Assembly: GCF_029167625.1 (NCBI RefSeq)
Contig: NZ_CP119145.1
Coordinates: 2,356,001 to 2,420,000 of the forward strand
Direction of reading: 5' to 3'
DNA from: Streptomyces sp. AM 4-1-1
Lineage (GTDB): Bacteria; Actinomycetota; Actinomycetes; Streptomycetales; Streptomycetaceae
Length of the DNA stretch: 64,000 bases
The number at the start of each line of letters is the position of its first letter. The first letter of the stretch is position 1. The translations under genes were made by a program, and so were the position numbers. Shown piece by piece: positions 1 through 10,184 of this stretch. The notes beneath the pieces are model-generated. The model searched no databases. It was given only the letters and a program-made list of their open reading frames with translations, and was not told the origin of the DNA.

Positions 1-1019
<1,019 letters not shown>

Positions 1020-1033
1020 TCAGGAGGAGACCC

Positions 1034-1507
1034 ATGGCGATCGATCATCTGGACGGCCGGCTCATCGTGCTTCTGGCGCGTGAACCCAGGATCGGCGTCC
1101 TGGAGGCATCGCGCCGCCTGGGCGTGGCACGCGGGACCGTGCAGGCACGGCTCGACCGTCTTCAGTCGAATGGAGTCATCCGCGGATTCGGCCCCGCCGT
1201 CGATCCCGCCGCGCTCGGCTACCCCGTCACCGCGTTCGCGACGCTGGAGATCAAACAAGGCCAAGGGGCCGATGTGCGCGAGCACTTGGACGGCGTACCC
1301 GAGGTGCTGGAGCTGCACACCACCACCGGTCACGGCGACATGCTGTGCCGGCTGGTGGCCCGGTCCAACGCCGATCTTCAACGGGTGATCGACCTGGTTG
1401 TCGGTTTTGATGGCATTGTCCGGGCCTCCACGGCGATCGTCATGGAGAACCCTGTTCCGCTGCGCGTCATCCCGCTCGTGGAACAGGCCGCCGAGGACAC
1501 CGACTGA
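1034..1507 (+). CDS. Lrp/AsnC-family transcriptional regulator
   Basis: DNA-binding regulator of 157 residues. The N-terminal winged helix-turn-helix (about residues 4-55) reads DHLDGRLIVLLAREPRIGVLEASRRLG in overlapping form, followed by a recognition helix near GTVQARLDRL. The C-terminal part (about 65-145) is the ligand-binding alpha/beta domain that makes Lrp octamers. The start at 1034 is preferred over an in-frame ATG seven codons upstream because AGGAGGAG sits just before it. The gene is divergent from hppD and so probably senses an aromatic amino acid or its keto acid; that is inference. Confidence 0.93.
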   Translation: MAIDHLDGRLIVLLAREPRIGVLEASRRLGVARGTVQARLDRLQSNGVIRGFGPAVDPAALGYPVTAFATLEIKQGQGADVREHLDGVPEVLELHTTTGHGDMLCRLVARSNADLQRVIDLVVGFDGIVRASTAIVMENPVPLRVIPLVEQAAEDTD

Positions 1508-1558
1508 TCCGGTCGGGCGCGGTCCGTTCCGGCGATCCGGGCCGCGCCCGACCGGATC
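1506..1558 (+). terminator. Rho-independent-type hairpin after the Lrp/AsnC gene
   Basis: A perfect 17-bp stem (1506-1522 with 1542-1558) starts inside the stop codon of the regulator gene. There is no T-run, as is common in Streptomyces. Confidence 0.75.
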
Positions 1559-1564
1559 GCCGGA

Positions 1565-1672
1565 CACCTGACCTGTCCGTCCGGACCACCCGTCCGGGCG
1601 GACACCCGGACCGGCCGGACGGCGGACCGGACCGGCCGACACCCGACCGGACCGGCCGACACCGGTCCGGTC
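1565..1672. repeat. GC-only short tandem repeats before the ABC operon
   Basis: The motif GACCGGACCGGCCGACACC occurs at 1625-1643 and 1645-1663, with degenerate copies (GGACACCCGGACCGG) upstream. It fills the spacer between the regulator terminator and the first permease start, where the operon promoter should be. Confidence 0.7.
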
Positions 1673-1714
1673 GTTCGACCGACGGCTTGTCCATGGCACG
1701 CGAGGGGACGGCGA

Positions 1715-2362
1715 GTGAGCTTCTGGGACTATCTGGCCAACCGGCACCAACAGCTGCTCACCGACGCGCTCCAGCACGTCAGCGCCGTCTTCCAGTGCAT
1801 GGTGATCGCGACCGTGCTGGGGGTCGCGATCGGCGTGTTCACGTACCGCAGCGGCTGGGCCGGCTCCCTGGCCATCACCTCCACGGCGGCGGTCCTCACC
1901 GTTCCCTCGCTCGCCGCGATCGGACTCCTGATCCCGCTGGTCGGGCTCGGTGTCGCGCCCACCGTGATCACCCTGACGCTCTACGGGCTGCTGCCCATCG
2001 TCCGTAACTCCGTCGTCGGCCTGCGCGGCGTCGACCCCGCGCTGGTCGACGCCGCGAAGGGCATCGGGATGTCACGCACCGCCCGGCTGTGCCGGGTGGA
2101 GCTGCCGCTCGCCTGGCCGCCGATCCTCACCGGCATCCGGGTGTCGACGCAGATGCTGATGGGCATCGCCGCCATCGCCGCGTACGCGTCGGGTCCCGGC
2201 CTCGGCAACGAGATCTTCCGTGGCATCGCCTCCCTGGGCAGCGCCAACGCGATCAACCAGGTGCTGGCGGGCACGCTCGGCATCGTCGTCCTCGCCCTGC
2301 TGTTCGACGCGGTCTACATCGTGCTCGGACGGCTGACCATCCCGAGGGGAATCCGTGTCTGA
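1715..2362 (+). CDS. ABC transporter permease, glycine betaine/choline type
   Basis: Inner-membrane permease of 215 residues from a GTG start, with five to six hydrophobic segments. It belongs to the OpuB/OpuC/ProW family of osmolyte or quaternary-amine importers. The EAA-like loop is visible as VDAAKGIGMSRTARLCRVELP (in overlapping pieces, near residues 110-130), which contacts the ATPase. It overlaps the next gene by eight bases and is first of four co-oriented genes: permease, ATPase, permease, binding protein. Substrate cannot be fixed from sequence; betaine, choline or carnitine are typical. Confidence 0.92.
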   Translation: MSFWDYLANRHQQLLTDALQHVSAVFQCMVIATVLGVAIGVFTYRSGWAGSLAITSTAAVLTVPSLAAIGLLIPLVGLGVAPTVITLTLYGLLPIVRNSVVGLRGVDPALVDAAKGIGMSRTARLCRVELPLAWPPILTGIRVSTQMLMGIAAIAAYASGPGLGNEIFRGIASLGSANAINQVLAGTLGIVVLALLFDAVYIVLGRLTIPRGIRV

Positions 2363-3623
2363 GACAGCTGCGGGCCCGGCCGCCGAGGACGCCCCGGCCG
2401 ACGCCACCTCCGGGGCCCCCATCCAGCTGGAGAACCTGACCAAGGTCTACCCCGGCAGCCCGACTCCGGCCGTCGAGAACGTCTCGATGGACATCAGGGC
2501 CGGCGAGACGGTCATCTTCGTCGGCCCCTCCGGGGGCGGCAAGACCACCCTGCTCAAGATGATCAACCGGCTGATCGAACCGACCTCCGGCCGGATCAGG
2601 ATCGGCGACGAGGACGTCACGGACATCGACCCGGTGAAGCTGCGCCGCAAGATCGGTTACGCCATCCAGTCGTCCGGGCTGTTCCCGCACATGACGGTCG
2701 CGGAGAACATCGCGCTCGTACCGAGGATGGTCGGCTGGTCGAAGTCGAGGGTGAAGGACCGGGTCGAGGAGATGCTGGACCTGGTCGGGCTGGACCCCCG
2801 GGAGTTCCACGGAAGGTATCCGCGCCAGCTCTCCGGCGGCCAGCAGCAGCGCGTCGGGGTGGCGCGGGCGCTGTCCGCCGACCCCCCGGTGCTGGTGATG
2901 GACGAGCCGTTCGGCGCGGTCGACCCGATCACCCGCGACCACCTCCAGGACGAGCTGATCCGGCTCCAGCACGAACTGCACAAGACGATCGTCTTCGTCA
3001 CCCACGACTTCGACGAGGCGATCAAGCTGGGCGACCGGATCGCGGTGCTGCGGGAGCGGTCGCGCATCGCCCAGTTCGACACCCCGGAGGCGATCCTCAC
3101 CAACCCGGCGGACGACTTCGTCTCCGGGTTCGTCGGCGCGGGGGCGGCCCTCAAGCGGCTGAACCTGACCCGGGTGCGGGACGTGGGGATCGCCGAGTTC
3201 CCGACGGTGACGGTCGACGACCCGCTCCAGTCGATCTTCGACAAGCTCCGCAGCGGCCCGTACAACGAACTGCTGATGCTGGACCGCAGGAACCGCCCGT
3301 ACAAATGGCTGCGGCGCGGTGATCTGTTGCGGGCCCGAGGCTCGCTGGCGCGCGCCGGGCAGCTGGTGCACGACACGGTCACCCGGGACGCGACGCTGCA
3401 CGACGCGCTGGAGGCGGTGCTGATCGACAGCGGCGGGCGGGTCGCGGTGACCGGCAGACGCGGCGAGTTCACCGGGGTCGTCGATATGCACACCCTGATG
3501 AACTCCGTCCAGGAACTGCTGGAGGCCGACCGGCTCGCCGCCTTCGAGCACCAGCACGAACTGGACGAACTGCGCGCCGAGCAGGGCGAGTCGGAACCGG
3601 GGGGCGGTGCGGACGGCGCATGA
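2355..3623 (+). CDS. ABC transporter ATP-binding protein with CBS domains, ProV/OpuCA type
   Basis: Cytoplasmic ATPase of 422 residues that energises the two flanking permeases. Walker A is GPSGGGKTT (about residue 57), the signature is LSGGQQQRVG, Walker B is VLVMDEPFG and the switch His is in VFVTHDFDEA. The C-terminal third (about residues 270-395) looks like paired CBS repeats, which in OpuA-type systems sense ionic strength or c-di-AMP. The GTG start overlaps the upstream permease and the ATGA at its end couples it to the next permease. Streptomyces use of the CBS sensor here is inference. Confidence 0.95.
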   Translation: MSETAAGPAAEDAPADATSGAPIQLENLTKVYPGSPTPAVENVSMDIRAGETVIFVGPSGGGKTTLLKMINRLIEPTSGRIRIGDEDVTDIDPVKLRRKIGYAIQSSGLFPHMTVAENIALVPRMVGWSKSRVKDRVEEMLDLVGLDPREFHGRYPRQLSGGQQQRVGVARALSADPPVLVMDEPFGAVDPITRDHLQDELIRLQHELHKTIVFVTHDFDEAIKLGDRIAVLRERSRIAQFDTPEAILTNPADDFVSGFVGAGAALKRLNLTRVRDVGIAEFPTVTVDDPLQSIFDKLRSGPYNELLMLDRRNRPYKWLRRGDLLRARGSLARAGQLVHDTVTRDATLHDALEAVLIDSGGRVAVTGRRGEFTGVVDMHTLMNSVQELLEADRLAAFEHQHELDELRAEQGESEPGGGADGA

Positions 3624-4510
3624 ACTCCGAGCGGAACTCCCCCGAGCGCGACCGGCCCCCCTCCCACGACCGGCCGTCCCCCGCACGCGTACGGGAGCCC
3701 GGTGAGCACGACGTCAAGGGGCTGCCGTTCCGCGACCGGGAGGCCGAACCACCGTCCGAACCGGCCGGCCCGCCGCGCCGGATCACCTGGCGCAAGCTGG
3801 TGGTGGTGCCACTGGTGCTCGCGGTCGTGCTGGCCCTCACCTATGTGTGGATCACCGGCATCCACCTCGACTCGATCGCGAAGAACTCGCTGGACAACGG
3901 CAATGTGCGGCTGCGGCTGTGGCAGCACGTCAAGCTCACCGCGATCTCGACCTTCTGGGTGCTGGTCATCGCGATCCCGTTGGGGATCGCGCTCACCCGG
4001 CGCGGGCTGGTCAGGATCGCCCCGGTGGTCACGGCCGTCGCCAACGTCGGCCAGGCGGCCCCGGCGATCGGTCTGCTGGCGCTGCTGGTGATCTGGCTCG
4101 GCATCGGCCCGTCCACGGCGATCGTCGGGATCGTGATCTACGCGGTGCTGCCGGTGCTCTCGAACACGGTGGCGGGCCTCCGGGCGATCGATCCGACGCT
4201 GGTCGAGGCGTCGCGCGGCATCGGCATGTCGGGGATGGGGACGCTCACGAAGGTCGAACTGCCGCTGGCGGTCCCGCTGATCCTGGCGGGTGTGCGGACG
4301 GCGCTGGTGCTCAATGTCGGCACGGCGACCCTGGCGACGTTCGGGGGCGGTGGCGGGCTCGGCGACCTGATCACCTCGGGCATCCAGACCCAGCGGATGC
4401 CGGTGCTGGTGCTGGGGTCCGTGCTGACGGTGGTGCTGGCGCTGCTGGTGGACTGGCTGGCGTCACTGGTCGAGGTGTCGCTGACACCGCGCGGACTGGA
4501 GGAGCGGTGA
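3620..4510 (+). CDS. Second ABC transporter permease, glycine betaine/choline type
   Basis: Permease of 296 residues starting at an ATGA overlap with the ATPase gene. A charged, proline-rich cytoplasmic N-terminus of about 55 residues precedes the first membrane helix (LVVVPLVLAVVLALTYVWI). The EAA-type loop is near VEASRGIGMSGMGTLTKVELP (in overlapping pieces). It pairs with the permease at the operon start to form a heterodimeric channel, as in OpuCB/OpuCD. The stop overlaps the GTG of the binding-protein gene. Confidence 0.93.
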   Translation: MNSERNSPERDRPPSHDRPSPARVREPGEHDVKGLPFRDREAEPPSEPAGPPRRITWRKLVVVPLVLAVVLALTYVWITGIHLDSIAKNSLDNGNVRLRLWQHVKLTAISTFWVLVIAIPLGIALTRRGLVRIAPVVTAVANVGQAAPAIGLLALLVIWLGIGPSTAIVGIVIYAVLPVLSNTVAGLRAIDPTLVEASRGIGMSGMGTLTKVELPLAVPLILAGVRTALVLNVGTATLATFGGGGGLGDLITSGIQTQRMPVLVLGSVLTVVLALLVDWLASLVEVSLTPRGLEER

Positions 4511-5574
4511 CGGCGGTACGGGGGAGGCGGACGCGGGACGGCGGTGCGGGGGCACGGGTACGCGTACGGGGACGGGGCCGCGTACGAGGACGAGGACGAC
4601 ACCGGGCGCGCGGGGCGTTGGCGGGGGCGCTGGCGCTGCTGGCGGTGGCGGTCGCGGGGTGCGGGCTGAAGAGCGGGTCACCGATGGTGGACGACGTGTC
4701 GCCGGGCTCCGTCGGCGCGGGTGAACCGCTCAAGGGCGCCTCGCTGACGGTCACTTCGAAGAACTTCAGCGAGAACATCATCCTGGGCCAGATGATCGGC
4801 CTGGTCTTCAAGGCGGCCGGGGCGGAGGTCCTGGACCGGACGAACCTGCCCGGCTCGATCAGCGCGCGCGAGGCGATCGTCAAGGGCGACGCGGACGCGA
4901 TGTACGAGTACACGGGCACCGCGTGGATCACGTACCTCGGCCACCAGAAGCCGATCACGAACCCGCTGAAGCAGTGGGAGGCGGTCCGGGACGAGGACCG
5001 GAAGCACGGGGTGACGTGGCTGCCGCAGTCCACGCTCGACAACACCTACGCACTGGCCATCAGCAGGAAGAACAACGCGAAGTACAGGCTCAGGACGCTC
5101 TCGGACGTCGCCGAGCTGTCGCGGAGGGACCCCTCGGCGGTGACGGTCTGCGTGGAGAACGAGTTCGCCTCCCGCGACGACGGACTGCCCGGCATGGTCC
5201 GGGCGTACGGGATGCGGCTGCCCGCCTCGCAGGTCAAGAAGATGGACGCCGGGATCGTCTACACCCAGGTGTCGAAGTCCAACTCATGCCTGCTGGGTGA
5301 GGTGTTCACCACGGACGGCCGCATCAAGGCGATGAACCTCGACGTGCTGGAGGACAACAAGCACTTCTTCCCCAACTACAACGCGGCGCCCGTGGTGCAC
5401 ACGAAGACCTTCGAGAAGTATCCGCGGATCGCGGGGCTGCTGGACCCGGTCACCAGGAAACTGACGACGGAGGTCGCGCAGGTGCTGAACGCGAAGGTGG
5501 ACGTGGACGGCGAGGACCCGCACGAGGTGGCGAAGGACTGGCTGGTGAAGGAGGGGTTCATCAAGAAGGGATAG
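4507..5574 (+). CDS. Glycine betaine/choline-type ABC substrate-binding lipoprotein
   Basis: Extracytoplasmic lipoprotein of 355 residues that delivers the solute to the permeases. The GTG at 4507 overlaps the upstream stop. The n-region is unusually long (about 36 residues) and strongly Arg-rich, with RVRGRG-like repeats; the hydrophobic helix ends in a lipobox AVAGC (Cys near residue 52). The mature part (LTVTSKNFSENIILGQMIG, TSNxSE-type OpuBC/OsmX fold) matches quaternary-ammonium binding proteins. No nearer in-frame start gives a normal signal peptide, so the long n-region is probably real. Confidence 0.92.
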   Translation: MTAVRGRRTRDGGAGARVRVRGRGRVRGRGRHRARGALAGALALLAVAVAGCGLKSGSPMVDDVSPGSVGAGEPLKGASLTVTSKNFSENIILGQMIGLVFKAAGAEVLDRTNLPGSISAREAIVKGDADAMYEYTGTAWITYLGHQKPITNPLKQWEAVRDEDRKHGVTWLPQSTLDNTYALAISRKNNAKYRLRTLSDVAELSRRDPSAVTVCVENEFASRDDGLPGMVRAYGMRLPASQVKKMDAGIVYTQVSKSNSCLLGEVFTTDGRIKAMNLDVLEDNKHFFPNYNAAPVVHTKTFEKYPRIAGLLDPVTRKLTTEVAQVLNAKVDVDGEDPHEVAKDWLVKEGFIKKG

Positions 5575-5586
5575 CCCTTCTTGATC

Positions 5587-5736
5587 GCCGGTGTTCGGTG
5601 CTTGGTGTTCGGGGCTTGGTTTTCGGGGCTTGGTGCCTGGCGATCGGTGCCCGGCACTCGGCCCTCGGTGTGCGGGAACGCCGGCGGACGCCGTCGGACC
5701 CAGCCCCAGCCTCGACCTCAGCCCCAGCCTCGACCC
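5587..5736. repeat. Short tandem repeats between convergent genes
   Basis: At 5587-5640 a degenerate 12-13-bp unit (TTCGGGGCTTGG-like) repeats four or five times. At 5701-5718 and 5719-5736 an 18-bp unit (CAGCCCCAGCCTCGACCY) is repeated head to tail. The spacer separates the convergent binding-protein and Lon-like protease genes. Confidence 0.75.
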
Positions 5737-5753
5737 CGGACCCGGCCCCGGGG

Positions 5754-6542
5754 TCAGCAGCTCGGGACCTTGCCGCCCTGGTCCAGCGCCCGGAGCGAGG
5801 ACACCGCGTCCTTCAGGGTCGTGACCGGGACCAGCCGGAGGCCCTTGGGGCGCTCGGCACGGGCCGCCGCGCACTCGTCCTCGGGCACCAGGAAGACCGT
5901 GGCGCCGTCGCGCCGGGCGGCCTGGGTCTTCAGCGACACCCCGCCGACGGCTCCCACGCTGCCGTCCGCGCTGATCGTGCCCGTACCCGCGACCGTACGG
6001 CCCCCGGTGAGGTCACCACCGGCCCCGTCGCCGTCGAGCTTGTCGATGATGCCCAGCGCGAAGAACAGCCCGGCGCTGGGACCACCCACATCGGCGAGGT
6101 GCAGCGTGACCCGCACCGACGAGGGGTCCTTGCCGAGGTACTTCATGGCCGCGTCCACGGCGACGTTCTGCGACTTCCGCATGTCGTCGAGGTTGTGCTT
6201 CTCGATCTCCGTGTCGGAACCGCCGGAGGGGTAGACGGAGTCGCGGGGCATCACCGCCCGGTCGCCCCTGAACCACCCGTCGACCACGTCGACGATGCCG
6301 ACGTCCGCGGACGGCCCGGTGGCCAGGATGGTGGTCATCCGCAACTGCCCCTGGGTACGCCGGGTCGGGGCCCCCTCGATGCTGATCACGGCCTGTCCGT
6401 GGTCGTCGCCGAGCACGTTCGCCGTGGTGCCCGGCTGCGCGACGGTGAACGGCAGCGGCGCGAAGGCGGCCACGCCGAAGAGCGCGAGCACGGGCAGGGC
6501 GCAGAGGGCGAGAGCGCGGGGGCGCGAGTGACGAGTGAACAC
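5754..6542 (-). CDS. Lon-like (S16) serine protease, secreted or membrane-anchored
   Basis: Protein of 262 residues with one N-terminal hydrophobic helix (about residues 10-30), so probably anchored facing outside. The C-terminal half is a Lon-type proteolytic domain: the Ser is in DVGGPSAGL and the Lys in VGGVSLKTQAA, the expected Ser/Lys dyad, with TGTISADGSVG between them. The middle part corresponds to the PDZ region of YlbL-type relatives. There is no ATPase domain. GTG start; the ribosome site is weak. Substrate unknown. Confidence 0.88.
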   Translation of the reverse strand: MFTRHSRPRALALCALPVLALFGVAAFAPLPFTVAQPGTTANVLGDDHGQAVISIEGAPTRRTQGQLRMTTILATGPSADVGIVDVVDGWFRGDRAVMPRDSVYPSGGSDTEIEKHNLDDMRKSQNVAVDAAMKYLGKDPSSVRVTLHLADVGGPSAGLFFALGIIDKLDGDGAGGDLTGGRTVAGTGTISADGSVGAVGGVSLKTQAARRDGATVFLVPEDECAAARAERPKGLRLVPVTTLKDAVSSLRALDQGGKVPSC

Positions 6543-6681
6543 CCGGCCAATCTATCGGCCCCGTGGCACCCGGGACGGCGGGGGCGCGGCGAGGGCCGCG
6601 GGCCGACGGGGACGGATACGGGTCCGTGCCCCTGACCCGGCACACCCGGCGGCCGGCCCCGGTCCTCCCCCGCGTATCACC

Positions 6682-7335
6682 TCACCTCAGCGCGTCCGCC
6701 ACCTCCCGGGCCGCGTCCACCACACGGGGCCCGACCCGTTCCGGTACGGAGTCCGCGAGCATCACCACGCCGACGCTGCCCTCCACCCCGGTAACCCCCG
6801 TCAGCGCGGCGGCGGCGCCGCTCGCACCCGCCTCCAGTTCGCCGTGGGTGAGGGTGTAGCCGGGCCCGTTCGCGCTCCCGTTCGCGTTCTGCCGGCGGGC
6901 GGCCAGGATCGCCCGGCCCGCCGCGCCCCGGTCGAGCGGATGGCGGAACCCGGCCCGGTACGCCACGTGGTAGTCGGTCCAGGTCGGTTCGACCACCGCG
7001 ACGGCGAGCGCGTCGGCGCCGTCGACCAGGGTGAGGTGCGCCGTGGCGCCGATGTCCTCCGCCAGCGAGCGCAGCGCGGGCAGCGCGGCCTCCCGGACGA
7101 GCGGATGCACCTGGCGGCCCAGTCGCAGCACACCCAGGCCGACCCGGGCGCGTCCGCCCAAGTCGCGCCGGATCAGGGCGTGTTGTTCCAGGGTGGCGAG
7201 CAGACGGTAGACCACGGTGCGATTGACGCCGAGTTTGTTGGACAACTCGGTGACGGTCAGGCCGTGATCGGTGTCGGCGAGCAGTTTGAGGACACGCAGT
7301 CCCCGGTCGAGCGTCTGGGAGGTCTCCGCGGTCAC
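6682..7335 (-). CDS. IclR-family transcriptional regulator
   Basis: Regulator of 217 residues with an N-terminal winged helix (TLDRGLRVLKLLADTDHGL, then LGVNRTVVYRLLATLEQHALI) and a C-terminal GAF-like effector domain of about 150 residues. The GTG start has GGAGAGGG upstream. It sits alone between the protease and the helicase genes, so no target operon is implied by context. Effector not recognisable. Confidence 0.93.
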   Translation of the reverse strand: MTAETSQTLDRGLRVLKLLADTDHGLTVTELSNKLGVNRTVVYRLLATLEQHALIRRDLGGRARVGLGVLRLGRQVHPLVREAALPALRSLAEDIGATAHLTLVDGADALAVAVVEPTWTDYHVAYRAGFRHPLDRGAAGRAILAARRQNANGSANGPGYTLTHGELEAGASGAAAALTGVTGVEGSVGVVMLADSVPERVGPRVVDAAREVADALR

Positions 7336-7802
7336 GTCGCCCTCTCCTCTTTGGTGAGTGGCGGGGCTCTCTCACGGGGTACCGCGAACGCCGGTCCCAG
7401 CGGCGACGCACGGAGAGAGGGCCGCCGGCTGGCCATGGCACCGGCTGCGCCCCGCGGCGGCATTGCCACGGAGCGTTCACGTTTCGGGGACATTAGCGAG
7501 CTGGTCCGCTCAGCGGAAGACCTCGTCCAGAATCCGGGCGTTTCCCGTTCCCCTCTGCCGAAGCTCCCACAAAAGCGCCGGTCAGCGCGGCGTCGATCAA
7601 ATCGTGGACATCTACGCGCGTCCAGGTCGGACGACGTCTCCGCGACGCTCCGTGTACGAGTGTGAACCGACGTTAACCCACCGTGAACGACCCGGCACAT
7701 AAATTTCTGGCACGGGCGGACCCGGGGGCCGTGACCGAGGTACGGGGGTGAACGCGCAACGGCCTCACCCCCGGCCCTGGCCTGGGCCCCGCGCCGCCGA
7801 AA
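7336..7802. promoter_or_regulatory. Spacer upstream of the IclR gene
   Basis: 467 bp without a convincing gene. It holds the IclR promoter region and an unusually AT-rich patch near 7698-7708. Two GTGAAC motifs at 7662-7667 and 7683-7688 lie 21 bp apart, the spacing of a direct-repeat activator or regulator site. No promoter hexamers were assigned. Confidence 0.35.
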
Positions 7803-7843
7803 GGGGAGGGCCGGTGGTCCGTCCCCAACCACCGGCCCTCCCC
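7803..7843 (-). terminator. Strong hairpin terminator after the helicase gene
   Basis: Perfect 16-bp stem (7803-7818 with 7828-7843) around a 9-nt loop, 35 nt downstream of the helicase stop codon. Confidence 0.85.
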
Positions 7844-7878
7844 CGGAGCCCCGGAGCCCGGCCGTGCCGGGCCCCGGG

Positions 7879-9663
7879 TCACGTCATGCGGGTGGCCCAC
7901 TCCTGGACCTTCTTGATCCGCTCCCGGATCTGCCCCGCCGTCGCCTCCGCGCTGGGCGGACCGCCGCACACCCGCCGCAGCTCGGTGTGGATCACGCCGT
8001 GCGGTTTGCCGCTCTGGTGGACGTACGCCCCCACCATCGTGTTGAGCTGTTTGCGCAGCCCCAGCAGCTCCTTGTGCGAGACCACCGGCCGACGCTCGGC
8101 GGGGAGTTCGACGAGATCCGCCTCCTCGTCCGGCTTCCTCCGGCTGTGCGCGATCTGCCGGGCCTGCCGCTTCTGGAGCAGCAGCTGCACCTGGTCGGGT
8201 TCGAGGAGCCCGGGGATGCCGAGGTAGTCCTGCTCCTCCTCGCTGCCCGGATGGGCCTGCATCCCGAACTCGGCCCCGTCGTACAGCACCCGGTCGAACA
8301 CCGCGTCGGACTCCAGCGCCTCGAACGGCAGCTGGTCCTGCTCGCCGGTGTCCTCGTCCTGTTCGCGCTCGGCCTCGGCCAGCTCCTTCTCGGACTCGGC
8401 GTACGGGTCCTCCTCGCCGTCCTTCTTCGGCTTGTCGAGGACGTGGTCGCGCTCGACCTCCATCTCGTTGGCGAAGTCGAGCAGCGACGGAATGGTCGGC
8501 AGGAACACCGACGCCGTCTCGCCGCGCCGCCTGGACCGCACGAAACGGCCCACCGCCTGCGCGAAGAAGAGCGGGGTCGAGATCGTGGTGGCGTACACAC
8601 CGACCGCCAGGCGCGGCACGTCGACCCCCTCGGAGACCATCCGGACCGCGACCATCCAGCGGTCCTGGCTCTCGCTGAAGTCGTCGATCCGCTGGGAGGA
8701 GGACGCCTCGTCGGAGAGGACGAGGGTCGCCTTGGTGCCGGTGATCTCGCGGATCAGCTTGGCGTACGCGCGGGCCGACTCCTGGTCGCTGGCGATGACG
8801 AGTCCGCCCGCGTCCGGGATGCCCTTGCGGACCTCGGACAGCCGCCGGTCGGCGGCGCGCAGCACGTTCGGCATCCAGTCGCCCTTGGCGTCGAGCGCGG
8901 TCCGCCACGCCTGCGAGACGGCGTCCTTGGTCATCGGCTCCCCGAGCCGGGCGGCGATCTCGTCGCCCGCCTTGGTCCGCCAGCGCATGTTGCCGCTGTA
9001 CGAGAGGAAGATGACCGGGCGGACCACGCCGTCGCCGAGGGCGTTGCCGTAGCCGTAGGTGTAGTCGGCGGCGGACCGCCGAATCCCGTCGTTGCCCTCC
9101 TCGTACGTCACGAAGGGGATGGGGTTGGTGTCGGAGCGGAACGGCGTACCGGTGAGGGCGAGCCGGCGGGTGGCCGGTTCGAACGCCTCCAGGCACGCCT
9201 CGCCCCAGGACTTGGAGTCCCCGGCGTGGTGGATCTCGTCGAGGATGACGAGGGTCTTGCGCTGCTCGCAGCGGTTGCGGTGCAGCATCGGCCGGACCCC
9301 GACACCGGCGTACGTCACGGCGACACCGTGGTACTCCTTGCTGACGGGGCCCGCACTGTAGTCGGGGTCGAGCTTGATCCCTATCCGGGCCGCCGCTGCG
9401 GCCCACTGCTTCTTCAGATGCTCGGTCGGCGCGACGACGGTCACCTGCTGCACGACGTGGTGGTGCAGCAGCCATGAGGCGAGGGTCAGCGCGAAGGTGG
9501 TCTTTCCGGCGCCTGGCGTCGCGACCGCGAGGAAGTCGCGCGGCTGCTCCTGGACGTACCTCTCCATGGCGCCCTGCTGCCAGGCTCGCAGCTTTCCGGC
9601 GGTGCCCCAGGGGGCCCGGCCGGGGAAGGCGGGTGAGAGGTGGTGGGAGGCGGTAGTAGTCAC
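7879..9663 (-). CDS. SF2 DEAD/DEAH-box helicase
   Basis: Cytoplasmic superfamily-2 ATP-dependent nucleic-acid helicase of 594 residues. Walker A is ATPGAGKTTFALT (about residue 50) and motif II is DEIH within VILDEIHHAG. Motif III is LTGTPFRSD, and motif VI is likely QAVGRFVRSRRRGE (about residue 365). An acidic linker follows (about 415-450). The GTG at 9663 is preferred because CCGGAG precedes it and upstream residues look non-coding. It resembles DNA-repair helicases of the XPB/RadD kind. It is monocistronic, with a terminator. Exact substrate unknown. Confidence 0.9.
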   Translation of the reverse strand: MTTTASHHLSPAFPGRAPWGTAGKLRAWQQGAMERYVQEQPRDFLAVATPGAGKTTFALTLASWLLHHHVVQQVTVVAPTEHLKKQWAAAAARIGIKLDPDYSAGPVSKEYHGVAVTYAGVGVRPMLHRNRCEQRKTLVILDEIHHAGDSKSWGEACLEAFEPATRRLALTGTPFRSDTNPIPFVTYEEGNDGIRRSAADYTYGYGNALGDGVVRPVIFLSYSGNMRWRTKAGDEIAARLGEPMTKDAVSQAWRTALDAKGDWMPNVLRAADRRLSEVRKGIPDAGGLVIASDQESARAYAKLIREITGTKATLVLSDEASSSQRIDDFSESQDRWMVAVRMVSEGVDVPRLAVGVYATTISTPLFFAQAVGRFVRSRRRGETASVFLPTIPSLLDFANEMEVERDHVLDKPKKDGEEDPYAESEKELAEAEREQDEDTGEQDQLPFEALESDAVFDRVLYDGAEFGMQAHPGSEEEQDYLGIPGLLEPDQVQLLLQKRQARQIAHSRRKPDEEADLVELPAERRPVVSHKELLGLRKQLNTMVGAYVHQSGKPHGVIHTELRRVCGGPPSAEATAGQIRERIKKVQEWATRMT

Positions 9664-9794
9664 GGTCTCCGGTTCGGGGCTCTCGGGTGCGTGGTGCGCT
9701 GTCCGTACGGGATACGACAACCGGGCCACCCTACCGGGGGCCCGGAGCCGGGCCGCCCGGATCGGCGCGGCTCCCGAGGGAAGTGCGACCGCTC

Positions 9795-10184
9795 TCACAT
9801 CGCGTCGGCGAGGAGTTCGCGCAGCCCCCACGCGATGAGCTTCACCTCGTCGGCCGCCCCGGTGGCCACCTCGATGACCAGACGCTCGGCGGCGTCGATG
9901 TCCGGGCGCGGATCGGCGCCGTTCATCGCGAGGAACGTCACGCAGGACAGCCAGGCGGTTCGCCTGTTGCCGTCGAAGAACGGATGGTTGATCGCCAGCG
10001 ACTGGAGCAGCGCGGCGGCCTTGTCCAGCAGGTCCGGATACGCCTCCTCGCCGAGCATCGCCGCCGCCGGCCGGTGTGCCGCCGATTCGAGGAGGCCGAT
10101 GTCCCGTACGACGATCTGCGTGTCCGGGCAGGCGTGCTCGGCGATGACGAGGATGTCCTCGGAGGACAGATGGACGCAGGTCAC
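9795..10184 (-). CDS. Doc/Fic-family toxin
   Basis: 129-residue death-on-curing type toxin. The Fic core HPFFDGNRRTA (about residues 68-78) matches HxFx(D/E)GNxR; in phage P1 Doc this motif transfers phosphate from ATP to EF-Tu. The GTG start overlaps the antitoxin stop (GTGA), giving the usual antitoxin-toxin order and translational coupling. Length equals that of typical Doc. The Lys of the Doc motif is Arg here, which may alter or retain activity. Chromosomal location suggests a domesticated module. Confidence 0.9.
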   Translation of the reverse strand: MTCVHLSSEDILVIAEHACPDTQIVVRDIGLLESAAHRPAAAMLGEEAYPDLLDKAAALLQSLAINHPFFDGNRRTAWLSCVTFLAMNGADPRPDIDAAERLVIEVATGAADEVKLIAWGLRELLADAM

